A DNA stretch of 64,000 bases, taken from positions 1 through 64,000 of the forward strand of contig JAHDDE010000019.1 of assembly GCA_020629515.1 (NCBI GenBank), read 5' to 3'. Both the position numbers and the translations under genes were made by a program. Source of the DNA: Saprospiraceae bacterium. Its GTDB lineage: Bacteria; Bacteroidota; Bacteroidia; Chitinophagales; Saprospiraceae. Of the stretch, positions 42,164 to 50,330 are shown piece after piece (position 1 is the stretch's first letter; each line of letters starts with the position of its first letter). The notes below the pieces were generated by a model that did not search any database, was not told the origin of the DNA, and saw only the letters and a program-made list of their open reading frames with translations.

Positions 42164-42949
42164 GTGATCAGAATAGTAATCCTTGGCAGTGGTAATATGG
42201 CAACTCAACTATGTCATAATTTTTACAATAGTCAAAATAAAGTCATACAAGTTTATAACCGAACTTATGTCAACGCAAAGCATTTGGAAAGTATTTGTGA
42301 TACAATTACAGATAATATTGACGATGTCATAGATGATGCAGATCTATATATAATCAGTGTTAATGATAGTGCAATAAAAGAAATATCACTTGAGCTTCGT
42401 AAAATAGAACTTAATCCAAGTGCCATAGTAGCTCACACTTCAGGCAGTGCTTCGATTAGTCTGTTAGTTGGACATCACAACCCGGGTGTTTTTTATCCAT
42501 TACAAAGTGTGAATAAAGAGAGGATATTAGATTTCAAAGAAATACCAATCTTATTAACAGTTAAGGGGAATATAGTCACCGAAAAATTACAACAAGCAGC
42601 CAATTTAATAAGTAATAATGTACATCTCGTAAAAGATGACTATAGGTCAAGAATGCACATTCCTGCTGTATTAGTTAATAACTTCACTAATTATATGTAT
42701 ATACTCGCAGATGAGTATTGCAAAAAAGAAAATCTTGACTTCAATTTACTTCGTCCTTTAATTTTAGAAACTGCTGAAAGGATGAAGATCTTTAAAAACC
42801 CGAAAGATGCACAAACTGGACCTGCTGTCAGAAATGATCACACTACCCTATCAAAACATCGTTCACAATTGAATAAATATCCAGAAATAAAACTTGTATA
42901 CAACTATCTAACAAAATGTATAAAAAGAGATCTTAATGAGAATAGTTAA
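42164..42949 (+). CDS. Rossmann-like + DUF2520 domain protein (reductase-like)
   Basis: About 261 aa when started at the GTG that gives MIRIVILGSGNMATQL; a TTG 12 codons upstream is possible but adds residues before the dinucleotide fold. The N-terminal Rossmann-like motif GSGNMATQL and the later SGSASISLL plus PGVFYPLQS segments match the F420/NADP-oxidoreductase-like family with a C-terminal DUF2520 domain (LVNNFTNYMYILADEYC...). Such proteins are related to ketopantoate and pyrroline-carboxylate reductases. The exact substrate is unknown. It overlaps the next gene by 14 nt. Confidence 0.83.
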   Translation: MIRIVILGSGNMATQLCHNFYNSQNKVIQVYNRTYVNAKHLESICDTITDNIDDVIDDADLYIISVNDSAIKEISLELRKIELNPSAIVAHTSGSASISLLVGHHNPGVFYPLQSVNKERILDFKEIPILLTVKGNIVTEKLQQAANLISNNVHLVKDDYRSRMHIPAVLVNNFTNYMYILADEYCKKENLDFNLLRPLILETAERMKIFKNPKDAQTGPAVRNDHTTLSKHRSQLNKYPEIKLVYNYLTKCIKRDLNENS

Positions 42950-43214
42950 AGATTGGAATAAGGGTCAATGGAAGTTTACATTATTCCACTATCAGCTTAA
43001 ATTCAGTCTAAAAATTGAGGACGGAACAACCGAGCAATGGTATAAATTCAGGGATATAGAGCCTGAAAATTTGGATACGCTTATTACTATAATGAGTCAG
43101 GACTCTATCTCTGCACTTATCAAAGAAAACTTTGACCGACTGAACAAAACAATGGACATAATAAATGCGCAGCTTCCAGAAAGTGAGCATGAAGAGTTCG
43201 ATGATATATTATAG
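42936..43214 (+). CDS. Hypothetical protein, 92 aa
   Basis: A small, soluble, mixed alpha/beta protein. The first half has beta strands (GQWKFTLFHYQLKFSLKIEDGT) and the second is a long helix (LIKENFDRLNKTMDIINAQLP). No motif is recognised. It overlaps the DUF2520 gene by 14 nt and lies 6 nt before recQ, so it is part of that cluster. I would not assign a function. Confidence 0.68.
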   Translation: MRIVKDWNKGQWKFTLFHYQLKFSLKIEDGTTEQWYKFRDIEPENLDTLITIMSQDSISALIKENFDRLNKTMDIINAQLPESEHEEFDDIL

Positions 43215-43220
43215 ATCATA

Positions 43221-45020
43221 ATGAAATCATCTCCCCAACACATTCTAAAAAACACTTTTGGTTATAACGATTTTAGAGGTAATCAATTAGAAATCATCGA
43301 AGAAGTTCTGAAAGGAAATGATGTAGCCGTTATTATGCCAACTGGCGGAGGAAAATCACTTTGCTATCAAATTCCTGCTTTAATACTGCCTCATTTAACA
43401 ATTGTTATTTCGCCTCTCATTGCACTTATGGAAGACCAAGTAAGTAGCCTGAGAGAGCTAGGCATAAGATGCGCTACTTATCATAGTGGAATTGAACATA
43501 ATATAAAAGACGACATTATTGATACTATCAAAAATGAAGTGCAATTTTTACTTTATGTAGCTCCTGAAACTTTAAACTCCCCTTTCATATCAGATATATT
43601 GCGACATGTCAAAATAAGCCTTATAGCAATTGATGAAGCACATTGTATATCAGTGTGGGGTAATGATTTTCGACCAGAGTATACTAAATTAAGCAACCTG
43701 AAAAAATCATTCCCCAGCACCCCTATTATCGCATTGACCGCTACAGCGGATGGGGCTACACAAGCTGATATCAAATCTCAATTAAATATATCGAAAGCCA
43801 AATCATACATCTCAAGTTTTGAAAGAACAAACTTATTGATAAGTGCCTCACCAGGCACCAAAAGAATCGAACAGATAGAGGAATTCTTAAAACGCTACAA
43901 TTCTGAGTCAGGTATTATATATTGTTTGAGTAGACGAAGTACAGAAGATGTAGCAAGTAAACTCAATGCTAAAGGATTTAAAGCTTCTTATTACCATGCT
44001 GGCATGGATAGTTTGAGTAGAAGAAGAATTCAACAAAGATTTCAAAATGATGAAATAAGAATTATATGTGCCACGATTGCTTTCGGCATGGGAATCGATA
44101 AATCTAATGTCAGATTTGTCATACATTATAACTTACCTAAGAATATCGAAAGCTTTTATCAAGAAATTGGAAGAGCTGGAAGAGATGGTCTTAAGTCCGA
44201 GACTCTTCTATTCTATAGTTGGGCAGACCATACTCGACTGAGATCCTTTATTGAAGATAGCATAGGGAATGACGAATTTAAGAATGTACAAAGCGCTAAG
44301 CTTGACAGAATGTGGGAGTTTGCAAATGCTACAGAATGTAGAACTAAAATGATACTACACTATTTTGGTGAGTATAGAGATAAAAATTGTGGTCATTGTG
44401 ATAATTGCTTAGACCCACCTAATGTGATTGATGTTACAATATTAGCTCAAAAAGCATTATCAGCCATTGTAAGAACACAACAGACTTTGGGCATCAATAT
44501 ACTCATCGATATACTTAAGGGTGTCCCGAGAGAATTAATTCAACAAAAAGGATATGATCGTCTTAAAACATTCGGTGTGGGCAGAGATTTGCCAATTTCA
44601 CATTGGCGATATTACATCCTTCAGTTTATTAATAAAGGTATAATTAGAGTTGATTATACGTCTAATTCAATTTTGAAACTTAGCCCTCTTTCTATAGATG
44701 TGTTAAAGGGTAACATGCTTATTCAAACATCAGAATATCGGCCACCTACTAATAAAAAGAAGGATAAAAAAGTATACACCCAAAATATAGAGAATGAACT
44801 ATTCGAAAGACTGAGGATTTGGAGATTAGAAAAAGCAAAAGCTATAGGAGCTCCAGCTTATGTGATATTTAATGATTCTACGTTGTTAGGCATAGCAAAC
44901 GAGAAGCCCATTAATTCAAGTGAACTACTGCAAATAGATGGAGTAGGTAAAGTAAAGATCCAAAAGTATGGGAAAGAGATCCTCATACAGGTAAGAAATT
45001 ATGTCGAGAGCCAAGAATAG
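43221..45020 (+). CDS. recQ: ATP-dependent DNA helicase RecQ
   Basis: A 599-aa RecQ-family helicase. Walker A is MPTGGGKSLCY (39-49), the DEAH-type box is DEAHCISVWG (138-147), and the conserved RecQ loop follows. Helicase domain 2 includes AFGMGIDKSNVRFVIHYNLPK and the QEIGRAGRDG Arg finger motif. The RQC zinc site is CRTKMILHYFGE followed by CGHCDNC. The C-terminal ~75 residues form an HRDC-like domain. It unwinds recombination and replication intermediates 3' to 5'. It ends inside the next gene's 3' end (22-nt convergent overlap). Confidence 0.95.
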   Translation: MKSSPQHILKNTFGYNDFRGNQLEIIEEVLKGNDVAVIMPTGGGKSLCYQIPALILPHLTIVISPLIALMEDQVSSLRELGIRCATYHSGIEHNIKDDIIDTIKNEVQFLLYVAPETLNSPFISDILRHVKISLIAIDEAHCISVWGNDFRPEYTKLSNLKKSFPSTPIIALTATADGATQADIKSQLNISKAKSYISSFERTNLLISASPGTKRIEQIEEFLKRYNSESGIIYCLSRRSTEDVASKLNAKGFKASYYHAGMDSLSRRRIQQRFQNDEIRIICATIAFGMGIDKSNVRFVIHYNLPKNIESFYQEIGRAGRDGLKSETLLFYSWADHTRLRSFIEDSIGNDEFKNVQSAKLDRMWEFANATECRTKMILHYFGEYRDKNCGHCDNCLDPPNVIDVTILAQKALSAIVRTQQTLGINILIDILKGVPRELIQQKGYDRLKTFGVGRDLPISHWRYYILQFINKGIIRVDYTSNSILKLSPLSIDVLKGNMLIQTSEYRPPTNKKKDKKVYTQNIENELFERLRIWRLEKAKAIGAPAYVIFNDSTLLGIANEKPINSSELLQIDGVGKVKIQKYGKEILIQVRNYVESQE

Positions 45021-45529
45021 TATTTTTTAAGTATATCGCTGGAGATTTCATCTATTTTAAATAAGTGACTACCGTTGACACAAAAATACTCCATATTTAG
45101 AGATGGTCGTCCATAATACAGATATGACTCCCATATATGATCCATATACCACGGTGGCTCAGGAGAGGCTCCCCATCTTAGATCCGATTTCTTTCTTTGT
45201 ATAAAAGTGTGCTTAGATATTTCAACAAATATTTTGAAATCCATTGGATACTTTAATTCCTCAGAATAACAAAACAACCCTTCTATAATAACTAAATCGT
45301 GGTTTAACGATTGATTATTAATCTCTAAATGTATTCTCTTCTTATTAAGACTTTTAGGATATTCCCAATCAGCTTTTCCATTTATAATCCTTAATTCAGA
45401 CTCTGATATTGGAAAATCATCCTGTCTCACTATGGCCACGGATAAGCCATGTTTTTCTAATTGTACTTTAAGGAGGTTAGACAGAGTACTCTTACCAGCC
45501 CTGCTCACCCCACCAATTCCTACAACCAT
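44999..45529 (-). CDS. P-loop kinase of the nicotinamide riboside/uridine kinase type
   Basis: A 176-aa nucleoside kinase. Walker A is GGVSRAGKST (6-15), the base-side motif is VRQDDFPISESEL (35-47), and the LVIIEGLF strand carries the Walker B acid. The segment SPEPPWYMDHIWESYLYYG matches the lid region of eukaryotic Nrk1 (nicotinamide riboside kinase) more closely than uridine kinase. It would turn nicotinamide riboside into NMN. It is a second Nrk-like protein in the window besides 26858-27370, and it overlaps recQ's 3' end by 22 nt on the other strand. Substrate identity is inferred. Confidence 0.8.
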   Translation of the reverse strand: MVVGIGGVSRAGKSTLSNLLKVQLEKHGLSVAIVRQDDFPISESELRIINGKADWEYPKSLNKKRIHLEINNQSLNHDLVIIEGLFCYSEELKYPMDFKIFVEISKHTFIQRKKSDLRWGASPEPPWYMDHIWESYLYYGRPSLNMEYFCVNGSHLFKIDEISSDILKKYYSWLST

Positions 45530-45558
45530 AACCCAGCTATAACCTATGCAACAAATTC

Positions 45559-46668
45559 TTAGTAACCACTCATTTTGGCATATCGGTTCAAATGATAATT
45601 TGAACCACCAAACAATAATGAAGCTACACGTGCTCTTTTTAAGAAGAATCCAATCTCTTCGTCATCTGTCATACCAATTCCTCCAAACATCTGAACTCCT
45701 TCGTTAGTAGCTAATTGAGCTACTTTTGACGATTTAACTTTCGCCATACTGCACAGTGCAGGTGCCATAAAGTCATTTTCATCCAAAGCATCTAAGGCTC
45801 TTATGGACAGACTCTTGGATACTTCTATTTCTCCATACAAATCAGCTGCTCGATGTTGTAATCCCTGAAAGCTTCCTATGATTTTACCAAATTGTCTTCT
45901 TTCTTTAAGATAGTCTATTGTCCTATGAAAGGCTTCACTCATTATTCCTATAAGTTCGGCACTTAATAGCGCATTAGCCATATTCGTTATGTCACCAATT
46001 ATATTCTTACTGTCATTTGGGTTGAATGTAGAATCTTCAGAGATATCTAAATCATTAAATGAAACCACCCCATAGAATCTGGCATCCATCATCTGAACTT
46101 TATCTATTTTTACTCCTTCTGATTTAGCATTTACTAAGACAGTATAAGTTCCTTCTTCAGAATCAGCCGTGACTAAAAAATAGTCTGCGACGTGACCATC
46201 GACCACCATGCTTTTCTCACCATTCAACAAGGCCTTTCCATTAGCAATCGATATAGTAGTACTCTTTGGTTTGGAAGAATAAAAATTGCCTTCTTGAAGA
46301 GCAATAGCAACAATTTTTCCATCATTTATACAGCTTTCTAAAATCTGCTTCATCATGGAATTACCATATCTTTCTATAATCTTACTAACGATTAAAGTAC
46401 TTAATAATGGTGACCCAGATAGGGTCTTGCCTGATTCTTCCATTAAAATACCAGCACCTCTTAATCCAAATCCTAGCCCACCTGATTCTTCTGACAATGC
46501 GGTAGCAGGCCAACCCATTTCTACCATTTTATCCCATAAGTCCATAGAAAAACCATTAGGATTATTATTGTCTCTTAATTCTCTTACCAATGCTACAGGT
46601 GCTGCTTTCAACAAATCTTTAGCAGAATCTTTTAGAAACTCTTGTTCTTCTGTTAGTATATATCCCAT
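45559..46668 (-). CDS. Acyl-CoA dehydrogenase, probable beta-type partner subunit
   Basis: A 369-aa acyl-CoA dehydrogenase-fold protein. The family pattern is present (ESGGLGFGLRGAGILMEESG, RQFGKIIGSFQGLQHRAAD, QMFGGIGMTDD), but the C-terminal active-site loop reads FGGSNYHLNRYA where classic enzymes have the YEGTSEIQ loop with the catalytic Glu. Such proteins often form the non-catalytic half of heteromeric dehydrogenases. Its partner is likely the product of the next gene (46680-47858), 11 nt away on the same strand. Shared substrate is unknown; steroid-, cyclic- or branched-acyl-CoA degradation is typical for such pairs. Confidence 0.85.
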   Translation of the reverse strand: MGYILTEEQEFLKDSAKDLLKAAPVALVRELRDNNNPNGFSMDLWDKMVEMGWPATALSEESGGLGFGLRGAGILMEESGKTLSGSPLLSTLIVSKIIERYGNSMMKQILESCINDGKIVAIALQEGNFYSSKPKSTTISIANGKALLNGEKSMVVDGHVADYFLVTADSEEGTYTVLVNAKSEGVKIDKVQMMDARFYGVVSFNDLDISEDSTFNPNDSKNIIGDITNMANALLSAELIGIMSEAFHRTIDYLKERRQFGKIIGSFQGLQHRAADLYGEIEVSKSLSIRALDALDENDFMAPALCSMAKVKSSKVAQLATNEGVQMFGGIGMTDDEEIGFFLKRARVASLLFGGSNYHLNRYAKMSGY

Positions 46669-46679
46669 TAGCTTATATA

Positions 46680-47858
46680 TTATGAGGGTAAACCGAGAAT
46701 ATGTTTGGCAACGATGTTAAGTTGAATTTCACTTGTTCCACCTTCGATCGAATTACCTTTGGTTCGGCAAAATTGACGAGCAATTTTACCTTCGTTATAT
46801 TCTTCTCCTGACCAAGCATGTGCTTTTAGCCCTTCACACTGTAATCTCAGTTCATATTTCTTTTTATTTAACTCGCTGCCATAATACTTCATGAAGGACG
46901 ATTTAGCGCCGATTGCTTGACCTGCCTTCATTTCTTGATTAATTCTATCCAAAGTAAATTTGAATGCAGCTCCGTCTATCTCCCACTCCGCAATATCCCC
47001 TCTCAGTACTTTATCATTTAGGGTACCTTGTTCATCTAACCCTATACTCTTTTTTGCATAATGGGACAAAGGAGTCATCATATCTGCGTCAACGGCTCCA
47101 CTTATCGAAGCTCTTTCGTGAGTTAGTAAATATTTGGCAACAGTCCATCCTGCATTTTCATCTCCGACGACATTAGCTTTTGGGACCTTTACATTATCAA
47201 AAAAGGTTTCACAAAAAGGAGACTTACCACTAATTAATTTAATCGGCCTTGTACTTACACCTTCTGAGAGCATATCAATTAGTAAAAAGGTTATTCCTAT
47301 CTGCTTCTTTGAGGAGTTATCAGTTCTTGTCAAAGCGAAAATCATGTCAGCAGCATCTGCGTATGATGTCCATACCTTTTGACCATTCACGATGTAATGA
47401 TCTCCATCAGCTATTGCAGAAGTCTGTAATCCAGCTAGATCAGAGCCGGCACCGGGTTCAGAATATCCTTGACACCATCTAACCTTACCTTTTATGATAT
47501 CAGGCAGGTATTGTTCTCTTTGTTCTTCTGTCCCAAATTTTAAAAGAGCAGGCCCTAGCATCCAGATACCAAAACTCAACAAAGGTGGTCTACATCCCAA
47601 CTTCTCCATTTCTTTTTTGAGTATCCTGGCCTCATCATTAGACAATCCTCCTCCACCATATTTTTTGGGCCACTTAGGCGTAGTCCACCCCTTTTCTGCC
47701 ATGGCATGAAACCATTTTTCTTGGTCTGCATTTTTGAATTTTGCATTCCTACCACCCCAATAAGTATCATTTTCCTCCATGATAGGTTTTCTCATGGAAT
47801 CTGGGCAATTTAATTTAAGGAACTCCTGTACCTCTTTTCGAAATACTTCTAATGACAT
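46680..47858 (-). CDS. Acyl-CoA dehydrogenase, probable alpha-type partner subunit
   Basis: A 392-aa acyl-CoA dehydrogenase. The FAD-binding motif is CQGYSEPGAGSDLAGLQTSA, NGQKVWTSYADAADMIF follows, and the C-terminal region reads QFCRTKGNSIEGGTSEIQLN. The SIEGGTSEIQ loop is the usual form of catalytic subunits in heteromeric (FadE-type) enzymes. The gene lies upstream of and 11 nt from a second dehydrogenase gene that lacks the catalytic loop, so the two probably form one complex. A carboxyltransferase gene is divergent 118 nt away. The physiological acyl-CoA cannot be determined here. Confidence 0.88.
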   Translation of the reverse strand: MSLEVFRKEVQEFLKLNCPDSMRKPIMEENDTYWGGRNAKFKNADQEKWFHAMAEKGWTTPKWPKKYGGGGLSNDEARILKKEMEKLGCRPPLLSFGIWMLGPALLKFGTEEQREQYLPDIIKGKVRWCQGYSEPGAGSDLAGLQTSAIADGDHYIVNGQKVWTSYADAADMIFALTRTDNSSKKQIGITFLLIDMLSEGVSTRPIKLISGKSPFCETFFDNVKVPKANVVGDENAGWTVAKYLLTHERASISGAVDADMMTPLSHYAKKSIGLDEQGTLNDKVLRGDIAEWEIDGAAFKFTLDRINQEMKAGQAIGAKSSFMKYYGSELNKKKYELRLQCEGLKAHAWSGEEYNEGKIARQFCRTKGNSIEGGTSEIQLNIVAKHILGLPS

Positions 47859-47976
47859 AGTTCACAATTTTAGGTAAGTTAACAGAGATCAATGAATAAA
47901 TCGATAAGATGGTCTTTTCATAATTGGCAATATTACTTTACAATTGATTTTTATATTTATCGCCTGAATTATCGAC

Positions 47977-49536
47977 ATGGCTAAAAAAGAATTAAGAAAA
48001 GATCTGAATGATTTTCTCGAGAGAAAGAAATTCCTAAGAGACGAAAATCGCCCTAAGGCTGTGGCCAAAAGAAAAGCCAAAGGGAAAAGGATGGCACGAG
48101 AAAATATAGATGATTTATGTGATCATGGCTCCTTTCAAGAAATTGGATCGTTGATTATCGCTGGTCAAAAAACACGTCGTCCTGAGCAAGAGCTTATAGA
48201 GGAAACACCTGCAGATGGCTTAATAGCTGGTATAGCTAACGTCAACGGTCACCTATTCGAAAAATCTAAATGTTGCATACTTAGTTATGACTATACTGTC
48301 TTAGCCGGCACCCAAGGCGCATTCAACCATATGAAGACTGATCGCATAATAGAATTAGCCAGAAGAACTAAAAACCCGATTATTTTTTTTGTTGAAGGAG
48401 GTGGTGGAAGGCCTGGGGATGTAGATTTTGATCATATCTCTATTGGAGGATTAAATATTCCGACATTTGTTGAGTATGCCCGATTGAGTGGTATGTTACC
48501 GCGCATCGCTATAGTAAGTGGATATTGTTTTGCAGGAAACGCCTCGATAGCTGGTTGTTCAGATGTCATTATAGCAACTAAAGATAGTAACTTAGGTATG
48601 GGAGGCCCAGCTATGATAGAAGGAGGTGGCTTGGGCAAATTTAGCCCTAAAGAAATAGGGCCAGCTGACACACAGAGTAAAAATGGTGTTATCGATATAT
48701 TGGTCAATAATGAAGAAGAGGCGGTTAAGCTAACTAAAAAATACCTATCCTACTTTCAAGGAAGTATTGATCATTGGGAATGCGAAGCCCAAGAATTGTT
48801 GCGCACTATTATCCCCGAAAACAGAAAGTTTGCCTACGATATAAAAAAAGTGATTCGAGCTCTTGTAGATAAAGACTCATTCTTAGAATTGAGATCAGAA
48901 TTTGCTATTAATATGGTGACTGGACTAATAAGAATCGAAGGAAAGCCCATGGGTGTAATAGCCAACAGCACGAGATATTTAGGTGGAGCCATAGATAGTA
49001 ATGCCGCAGATAAAGCATCAAGATTCATGCAATTATGCGACGCATTCGGGCTACCCTTAATATCACTTTGTGATGCTCCAGGATTTATGGTTGGTCCAGA
49101 AGTAGAATCCAGTGGTTTGGTGCGACATTCCTCTAGAATGTATATAGTCGGAAGCTCTCTAAGTGTACCAATTATTACCATATTCATACGAAAGGTATAT
49201 GGATTAGGAGCCATGGCGATGTGTGGTGGAAGTACTACTACTCCAATTCTTTCATTAGCTTGGCCAAGTGCAGAGTTCGGTGCCATGGGATTAGAAGGCG
49301 CTGTCAAATTGGGTTTTAAGAAAGAACTCGAACAAAGTAATTCGATAGAAGAAAGAGAAGCCCTATATGAGCAACTGGTACATCAAGCTTATGAAAAAGG
49401 GAAAGCCATAAAGGCCGCAGCTTCATTAGAATTCGATGAGGTAATAGACCCTAAAGACACAAGACAATGGATAGTTTCAGGATTAGCCCATCAAAAGGAA
49501 AATCCAAATTATAAAAGAACGATTGATAGTTGGTAA
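47977..49536 (+). CDS. Acyl-CoA carboxylase carboxyltransferase subunit (biotin-dependent)
   Basis: A 519-aa carboxyltransferase beta-type protein of the propionyl/methylcrotonyl-CoA carboxylase family. It shows both crotonase-like halves. The first has an FFVEGGGGRPGD oxyanion region and a GYCFAGNASIAGCSD segment; the second has the CoA/biotin-binding GAIDSNAADKASRFMQL and DAPGFMVGPE followed by KVYGLGAMAMCGG. It transfers CO2 from carboxybiotin to an acyl-CoA. The biotin carboxylase/carrier subunit is not in the window. It is divergent from the dehydrogenase pair, which suggests a shared breakdown or assimilation route. Confidence 0.88.
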   Translation: MAKKELRKDLNDFLERKKFLRDENRPKAVAKRKAKGKRMARENIDDLCDHGSFQEIGSLIIAGQKTRRPEQELIEETPADGLIAGIANVNGHLFEKSKCCILSYDYTVLAGTQGAFNHMKTDRIIELARRTKNPIIFFVEGGGGRPGDVDFDHISIGGLNIPTFVEYARLSGMLPRIAIVSGYCFAGNASIAGCSDVIIATKDSNLGMGGPAMIEGGGLGKFSPKEIGPADTQSKNGVIDILVNNEEEAVKLTKKYLSYFQGSIDHWECEAQELLRTIIPENRKFAYDIKKVIRALVDKDSFLELRSEFAINMVTGLIRIEGKPMGVIANSTRYLGGAIDSNAADKASRFMQLCDAFGLPLISLCDAPGFMVGPEVESSGLVRHSSRMYIVGSSLSVPIITIFIRKVYGLGAMAMCGGSTTTPILSLAWPSAEFGAMGLEGAVKLGFKKELEQSNSIEEREALYEQLVHQAYEKGKAIKAAASLEFDEVIDPKDTRQWIVSGLAHQKENPNYKRTIDSW

Positions 49537-49538
49537 TA

Positions 49539-50273
49539 ATGAGTATCGAAGAAGAAATTATTGAGACTTATCGTAGAATTATATTTGATAGATATCAATA
49601 TGATTACATCTCAGAAAACTATGATTTGGATAATACATTCTCAGTTGAGGAGCTAACCAATTTTAGATCATTCTTTCTTGATTATGTGTACCCCCCTGTT
49701 GAGAAAAGACACATATTAAATCAAGCCTTCGACAAATTAGATAACCATATAAAAAATCCTAAATCTCTGCTTACCTTGCTGATGAGATCCAGTGGTATTC
49801 TATTTAAGTATGGCCGTCATCTCCCTCGAATACTCAAAATTGCTATGATGGCTTTACAGTCTTTTAGATCGGCTAATGCATTTGAAACAGCTTTGGCAGA
49901 ACAAGCTGAAAATACGAAAATCGACAGACCTATTTCTAAAGAGAAGTTATTTGGTCTTATTGCCTGCTTATCTCAGGAGCAGATTAATTCATTTATTGAA
50001 ACAAGTTCAAGATTATTTTCTACTATAAAAGATGAGGCTTTAATAAAAAAAATACTTCATATCGTCGATGTAGTCATCAAAAACATGAAAAAGGATAAGT
50101 CTTCTTTCAGTTCAACTGAAATTCAATCATTTGAATTAGGAAAAGAAATACTAAGTGGTAGTTATGAGTTATTTAGCACTTTGAGCTCAAATCAAAAAAA
50201 TCAATTATTTGAAATAGTAATTTACATAGAGCGATTAGAGATAGAAAAAATTTTTGAGAGGTATAAAAAATAA
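49539..50273 (+). CDS. Hypothetical helical protein, 244 aa
   Basis: A soluble, all-helical protein (for example LKIAMMALQSFRSANAFETALAE; MSIEEEIIETYRRII at the start). No motif is recognised. The ATG is 2 nt after the stop of the carboxyltransferase gene, so it is cotranscribed; an in-frame TTG at 49530 overlaps that gene and is a less likely start. It may be an accessory subunit of acyl-CoA metabolism, but only by position. Confidence 0.7.
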   Translation: MSIEEEIIETYRRIIFDRYQYDYISENYDLDNTFSVEELTNFRSFFLDYVYPPVEKRHILNQAFDKLDNHIKNPKSLLTLLMRSSGILFKYGRHLPRILKIAMMALQSFRSANAFETALAEQAENTKIDRPISKEKLFGLIACLSQEQINSFIETSSRLFSTIKDEALIKKILHIVDVVIKNMKKDKSSFSSTEIQSFELGKEILSGSYELFSTLSSNQKNQLFEIVIYIERLEIEKIFERYKK

Positions 50274-50300
50274 GAGCATATTTTGAATAAAATATGCTCT
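50273..50300 (-). terminator. Terminator for the giant adhesin gene (minus strand)
   Basis: A perfect 12-bp stem AGAGCATATTTT (50273-50284) / AAAATATGCTCT (50289-50300) has a 4-nt loop. On the minus strand it is followed by TTATTTTTT, so it stops transcription coming from 50331. No T-run follows on the plus strand, so it is a poor terminator for the 49539 gene. Confidence 0.8.
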
Positions 50301-50330
50301 CAAAACGCTTAATAACTATATTAATTCTCT

